Positions 33,900 to 44,071 are shown, numbered from the stretch's first letter. The stretch is DNA of 64,000 nt from Pelobacter propionicus DSM 2379 (GCF_000015045.1 NC_008609.1:248001-312000); one strand, 5' to 3'. Numbers and translations are program-made. The notes: generated by a model from the letters alone, not told the origin.

Positions 33900-34808
33900 A
33901 TGCAGCCCCTGATGGAACAGATCCGCGCTTTCCGTCTCCACCTGGAAACGGAGCGCAACCTGTCGCCCCACACCCTGGCCGCCTATGATCGCGACCTGCG
34001 CCAGTTCGCGGCTTTTGTTGCTGCCGAAATGGGAGACTCTGCCACGGCCGAGGACGTGGACCATCTGCTGCTGCGGCGCTACCTGGCCCAACTGGGCACG
34101 CAGATCAGGAAGAGCTCCCAGGGGCGCAAGCTGGCCGCTATCCGCAGCTTCTACCGCCACCTGCTCAGGCTGGGGAGTGTCTCCCGGAATCCGGCCGAAC
34201 TGATCGCCACCCCCAAGCGTGAGCAGCGACTCCCCTTTCACCTGGACATCGATCAGGCCACCGCCCTGATGGAGACTCCCACGGAAGAAGAAAATTACGG
34301 GCTGCGTGACAGGGCCATTCTGGAGACGCTCTACTCCAGCGGGCTGCGCGTATCGGAGCTGACCGGTCTTGCAATCCGCGACATCAATCTTGCGGGCGGA
34401 ATGCTGCGGGTGATGGGCAAGGGGGGCAAGGAGCGTATCGTGCCGCTGGGGAGCAGGGCGGTCCGGGCCATCCAGGAGTACCTGGACAGCCGGGGAGGGG
34501 GTACGGCAACCGCCCCCCTGTTTCTCAACAGCCGGGGTGATCGGATCAACCGCCGCAGCGTCGCCCGCATCGTGGATGCCCATGTGCACGAGATAGCGGC
34601 CTTCAAACACATCTCCCCCCACACCCTGCGCCACACCTTCGCCACCCACATGCTGGAGGGGGGCGCGGACCTGCGTGCCATCCAGGAATTGTTGGGCCAC
34701 GCCTCCCTCTCCACCACCCAGAAGTACACCCACGTCAGTCTCGACCGCCTGATGGAGGTCTACGACAAGGCCCACCCCAAGGCCCGGACTCCGGAGCCGG
34801 AGGAGTAG
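33900..34808 (+). CDS. xerC: XerC-type tyrosine recombinase
   Basis: The 302-residue protein has the N-terminal SAM-like core-binding domain and the catalytic R-K-H-R-H-Y set: [43 protein letters not shown]. It resolves chromosome dimers with XerD. It follows the lipoprotein gene by 6 bases. Confidence 0.92.
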   Translation: MQPLMEQIRAFRLHLETERNLSPHTLAAYDRDLRQFAAFVAAEMGDSATAEDVDHLLLRRYLAQLGTQIRKSSQGRKLAAIRSFYRHLLRLGSVSRNPAELIATPKREQRLPFHLDIDQATALMETPTEEENYGLRDRAILETLYSSGLRVSELTGLAIRDINLAGGMLRVMGKGGKERIVPLGSRAVRAIQEYLDSRGGGTATAPLFLNSRGDRINRRSVARIVDAHVHEIAAFKHISPHTLRHTFATHMLEGGADLRAIQELLGHASLSTTQKYTHVSLDRLMEVYDKAHPKARTPEPEE

Positions 34809-34843
34809 AATAACGTTCATTCACATCTCTGCCGGACATGAAA

Positions 34844-34881
34844 AGGGGAATCGCTCACGTAGCTGGTTCCCCTCTTTTTTT
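34844..34881 (+). terminator. Terminator after xerC
   Basis: Stem AGGGGAA/TTCCCCT (34844-34850 with 34867-34873) followed by CTTTTTTT. Confidence 0.75.
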
Positions 34882-34930
34882 CTCAGATCTGTGCCGCTGT
34901 CTGCGGGGCGAAATCCCGCCCCTGAACGAA

Positions 34931-34964
34931 AGAAGCCCCGCCGGTTTCCCGGCAGGGCTTCTTC
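34931..34964 (-). terminator. Terminator after the CoA-transferase gene
   Basis: A long GC-rich stem (AGAAGCCCCGCCGG with CCGGCAGGGCTTCT) has T-rich sequence on the minus strand side. It lies 24 bases from the stop codon of the leftward gene. Confidence 0.75.
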
Positions 34965-34987
34965 GTGCTGGTCGCGAAAAATAACGA

Positions 34988-36583
34988 CTATTCGCAGAGG
35001 TCGATCTTCATGTCCCAGTTCTTGATCTTCATGGTGCCGTTCTGGGCCAGGTTAAGCTGCATCTTGAAGGCGCGGTCCCACAGCTGAGGCTGGTGACCCA
35101 CCTTGCGCTTGAAGCAGTCGGCGGTGGCGATCTCCAGGTACTCGGTCAGGATTGGCTTGTAATCAGGGTGGGCGCACTTCTCAATGATCAGCTTGGCGCG
35201 ATCCTTGGGAGCCAGGCCACGGCAGTCGGCCAGACCCTGCTCGGTGACCACGCAGTCCAGGTCGTGCTCGGTGTGGTCGATGTGCGGGCAGTGCGGAACC
35301 ACGCAGGTGATGCCGGTCGGGTCGGTCTTGGAGGGACGTGACGACGGGGTGTGCATGATCTTCAGGAAGCCGTTGCGCAGGAAGTCGCCGGAACCGCCGA
35401 TGCCGTTGATCATGCGGGTACCGCCCACCAGGGTGGAGTTGGCGTGGCAGTAGATGTCGATCTCGATCGGGGTGTTCATGGCAATGACGCCCAGACGACG
35501 GATCGGCTCCGGATGGTTGGCGATGGAGAGCGGACGCAGCGTGATCTTGTCGAAATACTTGTCCATGTTGGCCAGGAAGCGCGGGAAGCCTTCCTTCTCC
35601 GACAGGGACAGGGAGCAGGAGGAGGCGCAGTCGAGACGGCCGGAGTCGAACAGGTCGAGCATGGAGTCCTGGAGCACTTCGGTGTACACGCTCAGGTTGT
35701 AGAAGGGGCCCTTGGCCAGGCCGCCCACGACGGCGTTGGCGATGGAACCGACACCCGACTGGATCGGCAGCAGGTTCTTGGGCAGGCGACCCATTTTGAC
35801 TTCGTTGCTGAAGAAATCCATCAGGTGAGCGGCGATGGCATCGGAGGACTCGTCCGAGTCGGCGAAGGCGCGACCCTTGTCAGGGTGTTTGGATTCGACG
35901 ATGGCGACAACTTTGCTCAGGTCGCAGGGAACATAGGTGGTGCCGATGCGGGAGTTGGCCTTGGTGATGTTGAGTACTTCCCGGTTGGGGGGATTCTTGT
36001 TGACCACGATGTCGTGGATCCCTTCCAGGGAGGGCATGGCGGTGTTGACTTCCAGGATGATCTTGTCGGCCATCATCAGGATTTCGGGAACGGCGCCGCA
36101 GGATGTGCCCAGGATCAGGCCACCCTCTTCGGTGATGGCGCTGACTTCGATCAGGGCCAGGTCAAGCCTGCCGGTGGGGGAGTCCTTGGTGTAGAAGCCG
36201 TAGCCCAGGTCCTGGGCGAACATGGAGAGATGCTTGTCGCCCATGCGGATGCGGCCTTCGTTGATGCCGGCGGCGATGTTCTTGCCGGTCTGGTACGGCC
36301 AGCGGCGGTCGATCATGTTGAGGGATGCCCAGCGGTCTTCGGTCTCAGCTCCGACCGAGGCGCCGATGAACAGGTTGAATCTCATCTTGCCCTGGAGATT
36401 GTTCTTCTCCACGTGGTCCGCGAACGCGATGGGGATCGCCTTGGGATAACCGGCCGGGGTAAATCCGGACCAGCCGAGATTCATGCCGTCCTTCAAGTAC
36501 TGGAAGGTCTCCTCAACCGGAACAAGCTTGCTCAAAAGGGACTTGCAGCGTACACGGTCCTGCAGCGTGCCGTACTCAGACAT
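34988..36583 (-). CDS. Acetyl-CoA hydrolase / succinyl-CoA:acetate CoA-transferase
   Basis: This 531-residue member of the acetyl-CoA hydrolase/transferase family has the CoA-binding segment GIGGSGDFLRNG and a Gly/Thr-rich GTSCGAVPEI stretch. In Geobacter relatives it couples acetate activation to succinyl-CoA use in the TCA cycle. In a fermenter it may release acetate. The start is ATG 36583 with a Gly/Ala-rich AGGAGGAA ribosome site upstream. Confidence 0.9.
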   Translation of the reverse strand: MSEYGTLQDRVRCKSLLSKLVPVEETFQYLKDGMNLGWSGFTPAGYPKAIPIAFADHVEKNNLQGKMRFNLFIGASVGAETEDRWASLNMIDRRWPYQTGKNIAAGINEGRIRMGDKHLSMFAQDLGYGFYTKDSPTGRLDLALIEVSAITEEGGLILGTSCGAVPEILMMADKIILEVNTAMPSLEGIHDIVVNKNPPNREVLNITKANSRIGTTYVPCDLSKVVAIVESKHPDKGRAFADSDESSDAIAAHLMDFFSNEVKMGRLPKNLLPIQSGVGSIANAVVGGLAKGPFYNLSVYTEVLQDSMLDLFDSGRLDCASSCSLSLSEKEGFPRFLANMDKYFDKITLRPLSIANHPEPIRRLGVIAMNTPIEIDIYCHANSTLVGGTRMINGIGGSGDFLRNGFLKIMHTPSSRPSKTDPTGITCVVPHCPHIDHTEHDLDCVVTEQGLADCRGLAPKDRAKLIIEKCAHPDYKPILTEYLEIATADCFKRKVGHQPQLWDRAFKMQLNLAQNGTMKIKNWDMKIDLCE

Positions 36584-36837
36584 TTTCTTCCTCCTGATGA
36601 ATGTTATGTGTCCAGGGACAGATGCCGTACTGAACGATGGTAATGGGCAATATAGAGAAAAAGCGAGCTATATTAGGTGGTTGTGCTGTGATAGCGTATG
36701 CCGCCGGCCAAAACGGAATCTTACGCAACCGAGCGTTTTTAGTCAAGCTAAAACTCTGCCGCACAGCGGGGAAAAACGGGGTGTTCAGCTGGGATAACAG
36801 GCTGAAAAGTCGATGCGAAACGTGCTTGCGGGTCGCC

Positions 36838-37128
36838 TCAGCCTTCGTAGTCCACCGCTACGATGGAAGAGCAGGAAGACTTCATCAGCGGGATCACTTC
36901 GCCGGCGTGGTAGGGATGGACCTGGTAGGCCTGGAGGTCGTCACGGGAATCGAATTTCGTCACCAGGGCGACGTCGTAGGAACGTTCCGAGCGGACGAAG
37001 TCGATGCCCGCCTCCAGGTGGCGCAACTGGGGAATCTTGCCCTGCATGCTGAGCAGTTTCTGTTGAACGGTGGCGATTGCCTCGGGGGTCGGTTCCGACA
37101 GCTTGAAGAAGACGATATGGGTGATCAT
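36838..37128 (-). CDS. Dabb-family stress-response protein
   Basis: This 96-residue protein belongs to the Dabb ferredoxin-like dimer family: starts MITHIVFFKLSEP, with the typical L..LEAGIDF and HPYHAGEVIPL segments. Function in bacteria is unsettled. A single gene with a clear start. Confidence 0.88.
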   Translation of the reverse strand: MITHIVFFKLSEPTPEAIATVQQKLLSMQGKIPQLRHLEAGIDFVRSERSYDVALVTKFDSRDDLQAYQVHPYHAGEVIPLMKSSCSSIVAVDYEG

Positions 37129-37292
37129 TGCGGGTACTCCTTGGGGTGGAATGGGGAAGAGGGGGCGGTTTCAGTTGGTATACAACGGGGCAGAAACAGT
37201 GTCAACCGGGTTGTGGTCCTCCCGAGCAGGGTGCTGAAATGGGTGGTATAGTAGGTGCAATTACTGGAACAAAACATTCTTGGAGGCATACC

Positions 37293-37997
37293 ATGCTGGA
37301 GAAGACACTCATCCCGTCGGTGGAAAAGCGCATCGGTTCCCTGTTGGAGTACAACCGGCGCATGGATCAGCAGGCCACATCCCGGAGCAAGGCCAGAAAG
37401 CCCCGGCCAACCATCACCATATCCCGTGAATTCGGTTGCGAGGCCTACCCCGTTGTGGAGTGCCTGCAGGAGATGCTGGAGAAGAAAACCGGCGAGAACT
37501 GGCTGGTGATGGACAAGGAACTACTTCAGGAGGTCGGTCGCAATCACAACCTTTCCGAGGACATCCTGGGAAGGCTGGGGGAAAAGCCGATCTTCCTGGA
37601 CGAGATGTTCGCCACCTTCTCCCCCCACTGGAAGAGCGACAAGGAGTGCTTCCAGCTGCTCTGCGAGCATATCATCGCCCTGGCCGGGGAGGGTAACGTG
37701 ATCCTGATGGGGCGCGGTGGTGCCTATGTCACCCAGCCGCTGAAGAACTGCCGCCACTTCAGGCTGTTCGCATCTCAGGAGTTCAAGGTCCGCTCCGTCT
37801 GCCGCAGGCTCGACCTCCCTCCCGAAGAGGCGGAGAAGATGATCGTGCAGCACCAGCGCCAGCGGGACCGCTTCATTCGCGGCTTCCTGGACCGGGACGC
37901 CCGGGACCCGAGCGTGTACCACATGCTGATCAACAACGACCTGATCAGCACCGAGAAGCTCGCCCGCACCATCATGGAGTTCGTGCTGGAGGCATGA
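37293..37997 (+). CDS. Cytidylate-kinase-like protein
   Basis: From ATG 37293 (GGAGG upstream) it has 234 residues of the cytidylate kinase-like family (TITISREFGCEAYP, LLMDKELLQE type segment, ILMGRGGAYV). These proteins resemble CMP kinase but lack the typical short P-loop of Cmk; the substrate is not known. An in-frame 55-codon extension upstream is not needed. Confidence 0.85.
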   Translation: MLEKTLIPSVEKRIGSLLEYNRRMDQQATSRSKARKPRPTITISREFGCEAYPVVECLQEMLEKKTGENWLVMDKELLQEVGRNHNLSEDILGRLGEKPIFLDEMFATFSPHWKSDKECFQLLCEHIIALAGEGNVILMGRGGAYVTQPLKNCRHFRLFASQEFKVRSVCRRLDLPPEEAEKMIVQHQRQRDRFIRGFLDRDARDPSVYHMLINNDLISTEKLARTIMEFVLEA

Positions 37998-38048
37998 ACC
38001 TGCCATTCTACTGGAGCCGTGACCAGGGGGCGTCCCGCTCGACGCTCC

Positions 38049-38651
38049 CTAGTCCGACCACCTGCGGTAGAGGCTGTTTTCAAACCCCGCCTGATCCAGA
38101 ATCTTTCCGACCACAAAATCGATCATGTCGTCCAGAGTTCGCGGCTGGTGGTAAAACGCCGGCATGGCGGGGATGATGCGCGCCCCGGCACGGGCCAGCC
38201 TGAGCATGTTCTCCAGGTGGATTTCGCTTAAGGGGGTCTCGCGGGGTGCCAGCAGCAGCGGCCGGTGTTCCTTGAGCATGACGTCGGCGCTGCGCTCGAT
38301 CAGGTTAGCGGAGATTCCGGCGGCGATCCGTCCCAGGGTGCCCATGCTGCAGGGGCAGACGATCATGGCGTCCGGCGCGGCCGAGCCGCTGGCCGAGGCG
38401 AAGAAGAGGTCGTCCGGCGCCACCACCCTGATGGCAGTTTTCAGGCCGAGGTGGCCGGCCAGCCGTATCCCGGCCTCGACCGGGTCGCCGGACAGGTCCA
38501 GGCCGGTTTCCTCCCGGCAGACAAGCCTGCCGCTGGGGGTGGCGGTGAGGGTCAGTTCCACGTCCCGGCGTGCCAGTTCCCGCGCCAGGCGCAGGCCGTA
38601 GATGGCGCCGGAGGCACCGGACAGGGCCAGCAGGATTCGTTGTCGTTTCAT
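38049..38651 (-). CDS. ubiX: UbiX-type flavin prenyltransferase
   Basis: This 200-residue flavodoxin-like protein has the UbiX motifs SGASGAIYGLRLA and CPCSMGTLGRIAAG, and ends with PAFYHQPRTLDDMIDFVVG. It makes prenyl-FMN for UbiD. It overlaps the ubiA stop by 4 bases, and ubiA likewise overlaps ubiD, so the three form one operon. Confidence 0.92.
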   Translation of the reverse strand: MKRQRILLALSGASGAIYGLRLARELARRDVELTLTATPSGRLVCREETGLDLSGDPVEAGIRLAGHLGLKTAIRVVAPDDLFFASASGSAAPDAMIVCPCSMGTLGRIAAGISANLIERSADVMLKEHRPLLLAPRETPLSEIHLENMLRLARAGARIIPAMPAFYHQPRTLDDMIDFVVGKILDQAGFENSLYRRWSD

Positions 38652-39532
38652 GCCTGCCTCGTCAGCACTTCAGCCGCCGTGCCCAGCAGGAAGACGACGC
38701 TGATGTAGCCGTTCATGTTGAAGAACGCCGCGTCCAGCCTGGTCAGGTCGCCGTTCCGCAGCAGCCAGTGCTCGTAGAGCAGCATGGCCGCCGTTATCAG
38801 GATACCGGCCATGAACCAGGGGCCCATCTGCATGAGGGAGAACAGTGCCAGCAGCAGCCCCAGCATGACCATGTGGAAGATGCGCGCGGCCCACAGCGAA
38901 CCCTCCACCCCCAGCAGCACCGGGATGGAGTGCAGGCCGGCGGAACGGTCGTACTCCAGGTCCTGGAGCGCGTAGAGGATGTCGAAGCCGGCCACCCAGA
39001 AGAGCACCGCTCCCCCCAGGATCAGGGCCGGAGGGTCGATGCTGCCGCGGATGGCTACCCAGGCCCCCAGGGGGGCGGCGGAGAGGCAGAGCCCCAGCAC
39101 CACATGGGCCAGCGAGGTGAAGCGCTTGCAGTAGGAGTAGAGCAGCAGGAAGAAGATCGCTAGAGGGGAGAGGAACAGGCAGAGCCGGTTCAGCTGGCCG
39201 GCCGCCACCAGCATCAGGATGAGCGAAGCGAGGATGAAGAGCAGGGTGGCGCCCCTGCCGATCAGGCCGGCCGGGATGGCGCGCCCCGCGGTGCGGGGGT
39301 TGCGGGCGTCGATGGCGGCGTCGATCAGGCGGTTGAGCCCCATGGCGGCGGTGCGGGCGCCGACCATGGCCAGCACGATCCAGAACAGCTGGCGGCCGGT
39401 TGGCATGCCGCCGGCCGCCAGGAGCGCGCCGGACAGGGCGAAGGGGAGGGCGAAAACCGTGTGGGAGAACTTGATCATCTCCAGGAACACGGCGATCTTT
39501 CCGATGGGTCCGTTGTGTGTCATGGCGTTCAT
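38648..39532 (-). CDS. ubiA: UbiA-type aromatic prenyltransferase (menaquinone)
   Basis: The 294-residue membrane protein has the prenyltransferase motif NRLIDAAIDARNPRTAGR and the second Asp motif DLEYDRSAG. Hydrophobic helices run throughout. In an anaerobe with ubiX and ubiD alongside, the likely substrate is 1,4-dihydroxy-6-naphthoate (MqnP in the futalosine pathway), not 4-hydroxybenzoate; no chorismate lyase is seen here. This is inference. Confidence 0.85.
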   Translation of the reverse strand: MNAMTHNGPIGKIAVFLEMIKFSHTVFALPFALSGALLAAGGMPTGRQLFWIVLAMVGARTAAMGLNRLIDAAIDARNPRTAGRAIPAGLIGRGATLLFILASLILMLVAAGQLNRLCLFLSPLAIFFLLLYSYCKRFTSLAHVVLGLCLSAAPLGAWVAIRGSIDPPALILGGAVLFWVAGFDILYALQDLEYDRSAGLHSIPVLLGVEGSLWAARIFHMVMLGLLLALFSLMQMGPWFMAGILITAAMLLYEHWLLRNGDLTRLDAAFFNMNGYISVVFLLGTAAEVLTRQA

Positions 39533-40929
39533 TCCAGTCCGTATTCCTTCCAGCGGCGGGCGATGCGTCGCGCAACGGCTTCGTCCGGCTGTATCCGCTG
39601 CCGCGCCATGCGACAGCCGGTGGCGTCCAGGGCCGTTCGCAGGCCTGAGCTGTCCCTGATCATGTCGCCATCAACGTCGCAGCTGTTGATGGCGGACCAG
39701 GCAACCGTGCCCAGGTCGTCCGGAGCGGTTCCGGCATCCACGAATATCAGCAGCCGGCTGGCAGTAAACCAGGGGGTTTCCCAGAGCCGGGAGGCTGTTT
39801 CCCTTACCATGGCCGGAGTCGGGTTTTCAAGGGAAATGATGGCGCTCTGGTGGAAGACCCACTGCAGCGGTAAGCAGATCTCGGCAATGCCCGGGATCAG
39901 CCGCTGCAGGAATGCCAGCAGCAGCCGCTCCCAGGCCCGGGCCATCCAGCAGTCCTCCATGGGGGGCGGCCCCACCACCGTGGCCGGGATGATCGCGTGA
40001 GGGCGGTGGCTGATGGTGGTGACCCTCATCAGGCTGGCGTCGGTGGCGGGGGAGTAGCTGCCGGTGTGGTTGCCAAAGGGACCCTCGCGTACCGTTTCAG
40101 CGGGGTTCACGTACCCCTCGATGAGCAGTTCGCAGGCGGCCGGGACCATCAGCGGCACCGTGCGACAGGCAGTGGTCCGCAGGGGGGACGAGGCGAGGAA
40201 GCCGGCAAAGGTAAGTTCGTCCAGCTCCCCCGGCAGGGGGAACAGGGCGCTCAAGGTCATGGCCGGCGGGCCTCCCAAGGTGATGGCCACCGGCATGGGC
40301 ACCCCCCGGCGGCGGTAACGTTCCAGATGCCGGCCGGCTCCGCTCCCCTGCTTCCAGCGCAGGGCCAACTCCGTCGGGCCGCGAAGCTGGGCGCCGTACA
40401 TGCCGCAGTTCTGGTGGCCGCTCTCCGGGTGACGGGTGTAGACCTGGCCCAGGGTGATGTAGCGGGGAAAACCGTCGCTGCCGCCGTCGCCGGGCCAACT
40501 CTGCAGGAAGGGAAACAGCCCCAGGTCGGGCGCTGCCATGGCTGTCAGTCGCGGGTCGGGTTTCGGCGAGGCGTGCGGAGAGAAGCGGGAGAAGTCGGCC
40601 AGACCGGCGATCTGGCGGTCCAGGCTGGACAGCTCGGGAGCCGGAATCCCGCCAAGCAGCGCCGACATGCGCTCCGTCAGGTGCTTCAGGTGATCAACCC
40701 CCAAGGCAAGGCAGACCCGGCGGGGGGAACCGAACAGGTTGGTGGCGACCGGAAAGCGCGATCCGGTGGGGGCGCGGAAGAGCAGCGCCGGCCCGTTCAT
40801 GGGAGACTTGCAGACCCGGTCGGTGATGGCGGCGATCTCCAGCAGCGGGTCGACTTCGGCGTCGATTGCGGCAAGCTCGTTGCGGCGTTCCAGGGTGGCG
40901 ATGAAGTGTTGCAGGTCAGGGGACGCCAT
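39529..40929 (-). CDS. ubiD: UbiD-type decarboxylase
   Basis: This 466-residue member of the UbiD family has the EGPFGNHTGSYSP motif with the catalytic Glu-Arg-Glu region near the start of EGYVNPAETVREG. It uses prenyl-FMN. As the partner of ubiX and ubiA, it likely decarboxylates the prenylated naphthoate (MqnL-like). Four-base overlap with ubiA. Confidence 0.88.
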   Translation of the reverse strand: MASPDLQHFIATLERRNELAAIDAEVDPLLEIAAITDRVCKSPMNGPALLFRAPTGSRFPVATNLFGSPRRVCLALGVDHLKHLTERMSALLGGIPAPELSSLDRQIAGLADFSRFSPHASPKPDPRLTAMAAPDLGLFPFLQSWPGDGGSDGFPRYITLGQVYTRHPESGHQNCGMYGAQLRGPTELALRWKQGSGAGRHLERYRRRGVPMPVAITLGGPPAMTLSALFPLPGELDELTFAGFLASSPLRTTACRTVPLMVPAACELLIEGYVNPAETVREGPFGNHTGSYSPATDASLMRVTTISHRPHAIIPATVVGPPPMEDCWMARAWERLLLAFLQRLIPGIAEICLPLQWVFHQSAIISLENPTPAMVRETASRLWETPWFTASRLLIFVDAGTAPDDLGTVAWSAINSCDVDGDMIRDSSGLRTALDATGCRMARQRIQPDEAVARRIARRWKEYGLE

Positions 40930-40932
40930 GGT

Positions 40933-41559
40933 TCAGTCCAGGAATCTGTCGGCGAAATCCATCACGCACAGGCCGCCGTAATGGGGATGGGGGGCGCAGG
41001 CGATGCCGCTCACGGCGAAGGAGCGGCGGAAGATGTTCCTGCGGTGCCCGCGTTCCGGGACGCCGTCGTTGATGATCAGTTGCATGACCATACCGCGCGG
41101 GTTGCCCGGGCCGTAGGCGATGTTCTCGCCGATGCGTCCCTTCCACCTGCCCTGGCGGGCGATGCGTTCGCGCACGCCGCCGCTGGTGCCCGCATGGCCG
41201 GTGCCGCCGGTTTCGCTCTGCTCGCGGGCGAGTTCAATGGCGGCGGCAGCCAGCCCCGGAGACCAGGAGAGCGCGGGCAGCGGTTTCTGGCGCTCAAGAA
41301 AGCGGATCGCCTCGTCCACGGCATCAGTTCCCTCCCTGGTCTGTATGGGGAGGGGGCTGCCGGGAACATTGTATGCCGTTCCCTCGGAGACGTTGCGCAG
41401 GTGACGCAGATAGTCGGCGTATCTGTGGGGCTGGCTGCGGGCAAGGTTGATCTCTTCCAGGATCTTGCCGGCAAAGCAGGCTGGCGAAGCGTCCGCCCGG
41501 CTGACCGGTAGCAGGGCCAGGCAGATAAGCGTGAGTATGAATGCGAAAGTTCTGTTCAT
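40933..41559 (-). CDS. Secreted CAP/SCP-domain protein
   Basis: From ATG 41559 it has 208 residues with a signal peptide (MNRTFAFILTLICLALLPVS) and a CAP domain: EINLARSQPHRYADYL, HAGTSGGVRERI, RIGENIAYG, GHRRNIF. Function of bacterial CAP proteins is mostly unknown. It ends 3 bases before ubiD. A longer in-frame reading to 41955 would run into glgA and is not supported. Confidence 0.88.
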   Translation of the reverse strand: MNRTFAFILTLICLALLPVSRADASPACFAGKILEEINLARSQPHRYADYLRHLRNVSEGTAYNVPGSPLPIQTREGTDAVDEAIRFLERQKPLPALSWSPGLAAAAIELAREQSETGGTGHAGTSGGVRERIARQGRWKGRIGENIAYGPGNPRGMVMQLIINDGVPERGHRRNIFRRSFAVSGIACAPHPHYGGLCVMDFADRFLD

Positions 41560-41615
41560 TGCGTGCCGGCCCCCCCGCCGGAGCGGGTGAAGTGCCGGCA
41601 GGGGGCTGTTTTCGT

Positions 41616-43136
41616 TCATTCGCCGAAACGGTTGCGGTAGTACTCGGCGCCGCGCCGGAGTTTGATGGCTTTTCTGTACAGTTCTTCGTACTTCAGTGCC
41701 GCGTCGTCCCAGGTGAAGCGCTGGGCCATGCCGTTTTTCCTCAGGGCTGCCAGCCCCTGGGGGTTGTTGTAATAGGTGTAGACCGCCCAGCCGACGGTGT
41801 CGAAGAGCGCCTGGGCGCTGTGGCTCCAGAACTTGAAGCCGGTGCCGGTGAGCGTCTCTTCGTCGAAATTCTCCACGCTGTCCTCCAGGCCGCCGGTGGC
41901 GCGCACGATGGGGGGGGTCCCGTAGGCCAGGCTGTACATCTGGTTCAGGCCGCACGGCTCGAAGGCCGAAGGCATGACGAAAAAATCCGATCCCGCCTCC
42001 ACCTTGTGGGCCAGGGCTTCGTTGTAACCGATGAGGCAGGCGAATTTTTCCGGGTACTGGGCGGCGATGTCACCGAAGTAAAAATGGGACCATGGCTCGC
42101 CGTTTCCGACCATGACGAACTGCAGATCCATCTCCAGGATGCGGTGAATGGCCTCGGCCAGGAGGTCGGTTCCCTTCTGTTTGACCATGCGGGAAACCAC
42201 CCCCAGGAGCGGCACATCGTCACGCTGCGGCAGACCCATGGTCTCCTGCAGGTCCCGCTTGCAGGCTGCCTTGCCCTTCTTCACGGTGCGGGCTGAATAG
42301 TGCGCGGCGATGAAGCGGTCGCTTGCGGGGTTCCACTCCTCATAGTCGACACCATTGAGGATGCCGTGCAGGTCTCTGCCCCGGTCGCGCACGACCCCCT
42401 CCAGTCCCCAGCCGAATTCCGGCGTCTGGATCTCGCGGGCATAACCGGCGCTGACCGTGTTGAGCAGGGTTGCATGGTAGATGCCCCCCTTGAGCAGGTT
42501 GACCTGGTCATCCTTCTCCATCTCCAGGTAGTTGAAGTGCTTCCAGCCGATGCCGAGCACCTCCATCAGGCCGGGATAGAAATTCCCCTGGTGCTGCATG
42601 TTGTGCAGGGTCAGCAGCGCCGCAGCGTCACCCACCAGGCGGTCGTGCAAGTAGGATGTGTTCAGCAGGACCGGGATGGCGCCGGTATGCCAGTCATGGG
42701 CATGAACCACGTCCGGCCTGAAGTCGAGCATCTTGCACAGTTCCAGGGCTGCCTTGGAGAGAAAGACGAAGCGGTTGTCGTTGTCCAGGTACCCTTCGCC
42801 ATCCTGCTGATAAAGCCCGGCACGGCCGTAATAGCCCTCATGTTCCAGGAAATAGATCGGGACATCGCTCCCCGGAAGGCGCCCCTCTAGGACCGAGCAG
42901 TACTGGTTGCCCATGATTCCCATGGGTACCACCAGGGTTCCGGGTAGGGGGCGCAGGTCGAATTTTTCTCGATTGACGCTGTAGTAGCGCGGGATTACCA
43001 CGCGCGCATCGTGTCCCATGCGGGAGAGGTACTTGGGCAGGGCGCCGACCACATCGCCGAGCCCCCCCTCCTTGGCGAAGGGGGCGGCCTCGGAGGCGGC
43101 GAACAGGATCGAGAGTTTTTCCGGGCTGTTCATCAT
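41616..43136 (-). CDS. glgA: Glycogen synthase (ADP-glucose type)
   Basis: The 506-residue GT5 enzyme has the ADP-glucose site KEGGLGDVVGALP (K-x-G-G-L variant), HAHDWHTGAIP, VSRMVKQKGTDLL and a terminal PSAFEPCGLNQ motif. It extends glycogen chains. Start ATG 43136 or the next ATG. Confidence 0.93.
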   Translation of the reverse strand: MMNSPEKLSILFAASEAAPFAKEGGLGDVVGALPKYLSRMGHDARVVIPRYYSVNREKFDLRPLPGTLVVPMGIMGNQYCSVLEGRLPGSDVPIYFLEHEGYYGRAGLYQQDGEGYLDNDNRFVFLSKAALELCKMLDFRPDVVHAHDWHTGAIPVLLNTSYLHDRLVGDAAALLTLHNMQHQGNFYPGLMEVLGIGWKHFNYLEMEKDDQVNLLKGGIYHATLLNTVSAGYAREIQTPEFGWGLEGVVRDRGRDLHGILNGVDYEEWNPASDRFIAAHYSARTVKKGKAACKRDLQETMGLPQRDDVPLLGVVSRMVKQKGTDLLAEAIHRILEMDLQFVMVGNGEPWSHFYFGDIAAQYPEKFACLIGYNEALAHKVEAGSDFFVMPSAFEPCGLNQMYSLAYGTPPIVRATGGLEDSVENFDEETLTGTGFKFWSHSAQALFDTVGWAVYTYYNNPQGLAALRKNGMAQRFTWDDAALKYEELYRKAIKLRRGAEYYRNRFGE

Positions 43137-43353
43137 TTTTTCCGACTCCCTTTGTTAGTGTACGGAACTGAGGAACTATAACAGGCAACTCGCTGGTATC
43201 CAATGCAAAACATTGGGTCTGTTCGGGAATGTGCCGATTTTGCTGAGAACGTCGCGGTAGAGACGTGCAGCCAGTCCGGCGCGTACGATGGGGAAGGGGA
43301 ATACCAGGCCCGGTAAGCTCGGGCCGAGTGGCTATTGCAGTGGCCGGTGCACG

Positions 43354-43386
43354 AGAAAAGCCACCAGCTGCGGGAGCTGGTGGCTT
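43354..43386 (-). terminator. Terminator after transaldolase
   Basis: A 12-bp perfect stem AAGCCACCAGCT/AGCTGGTGGCTT (43358-43369 with 43375-43386), then TTTTCTC on the minus strand. Confidence 0.8.
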
Positions 43387-43409
43387 GTGTATTCAAGTCT
43401 GTTCGGGAT

Positions 43410-44054
43410 TTATTTGGGCACGCTTTCCCAGTCAGCCAGGAACTTCTTGATGCCGGCGTCGGTCAGGGGGTGCTTGGACAGCTGGAGCATGACCGAATAG
43501 GGGATGGTGGCGATGTCGGCGCCGATCAGGGCCGAGTTGAGCACATGAATCGGGTTGCGTACGCTGGCGACGATTATCTCGCTGGTGTAGCCGTAATTGT
43601 CGAACATGGTGCGGATCTCTTCAATGATGCCCATGCCGTCCTGGGAAATGTCGTCCAGCCTGCCAACAAAGGGGGAGACATAGGTGGCGCCGGCCTTGGC
43701 GGCCAGGAGCGCTTGCAGGGAGGAGAAGATCAGGGTGACGTTGGTCTTGATTCCCTTTGCGCTGAGGGCCTTGGTGGCCTTGAGCCCTTCAGGGGTCATG
43801 GGGACCTTGACAACGATATTTGCGTGGATCTTGACCAGCTCCTCGGCCTCTCTGATCATGCCAGGAGCATCCAGGGCGATGACCTCGGCCGAGATGGGGC
43901 CGTCGACGATGGAGGTGATCTCCTGGATGACCTCCTGGAATTTGCGGCCTGATTTGGCAATCAGTGACGGGTTGGTGGTTACGCCGTCAACCAGGCCCAG
44001 TTCGTGTGCTTCGCGTATTTCGCGGACATCCGCGGTGTCGATGAAAAACTTCAT
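43410..44054 (-). CDS. tal: Transaldolase (short MipB/TalC type)
   Basis: The 214-residue TIM barrel has [32 protein letters not shown] (Schiff-base Lys) and SPFVGRLDD motifs. It belongs to the short subfamily, shared with fructose-6-phosphate aldolases; family context favours transaldolase of the pentose phosphate pathway. Confidence 0.92.
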
Positions 44055-44071
44055 TGCTCTCCTCCGTTGGG

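Noticed and set aside
35351-36643. A 430-codon plus-strand open frame opposite the CoA-transferase
   Set aside because: Shadow frame with repeated Gly, Val, Asp, His; the real gene is clear.
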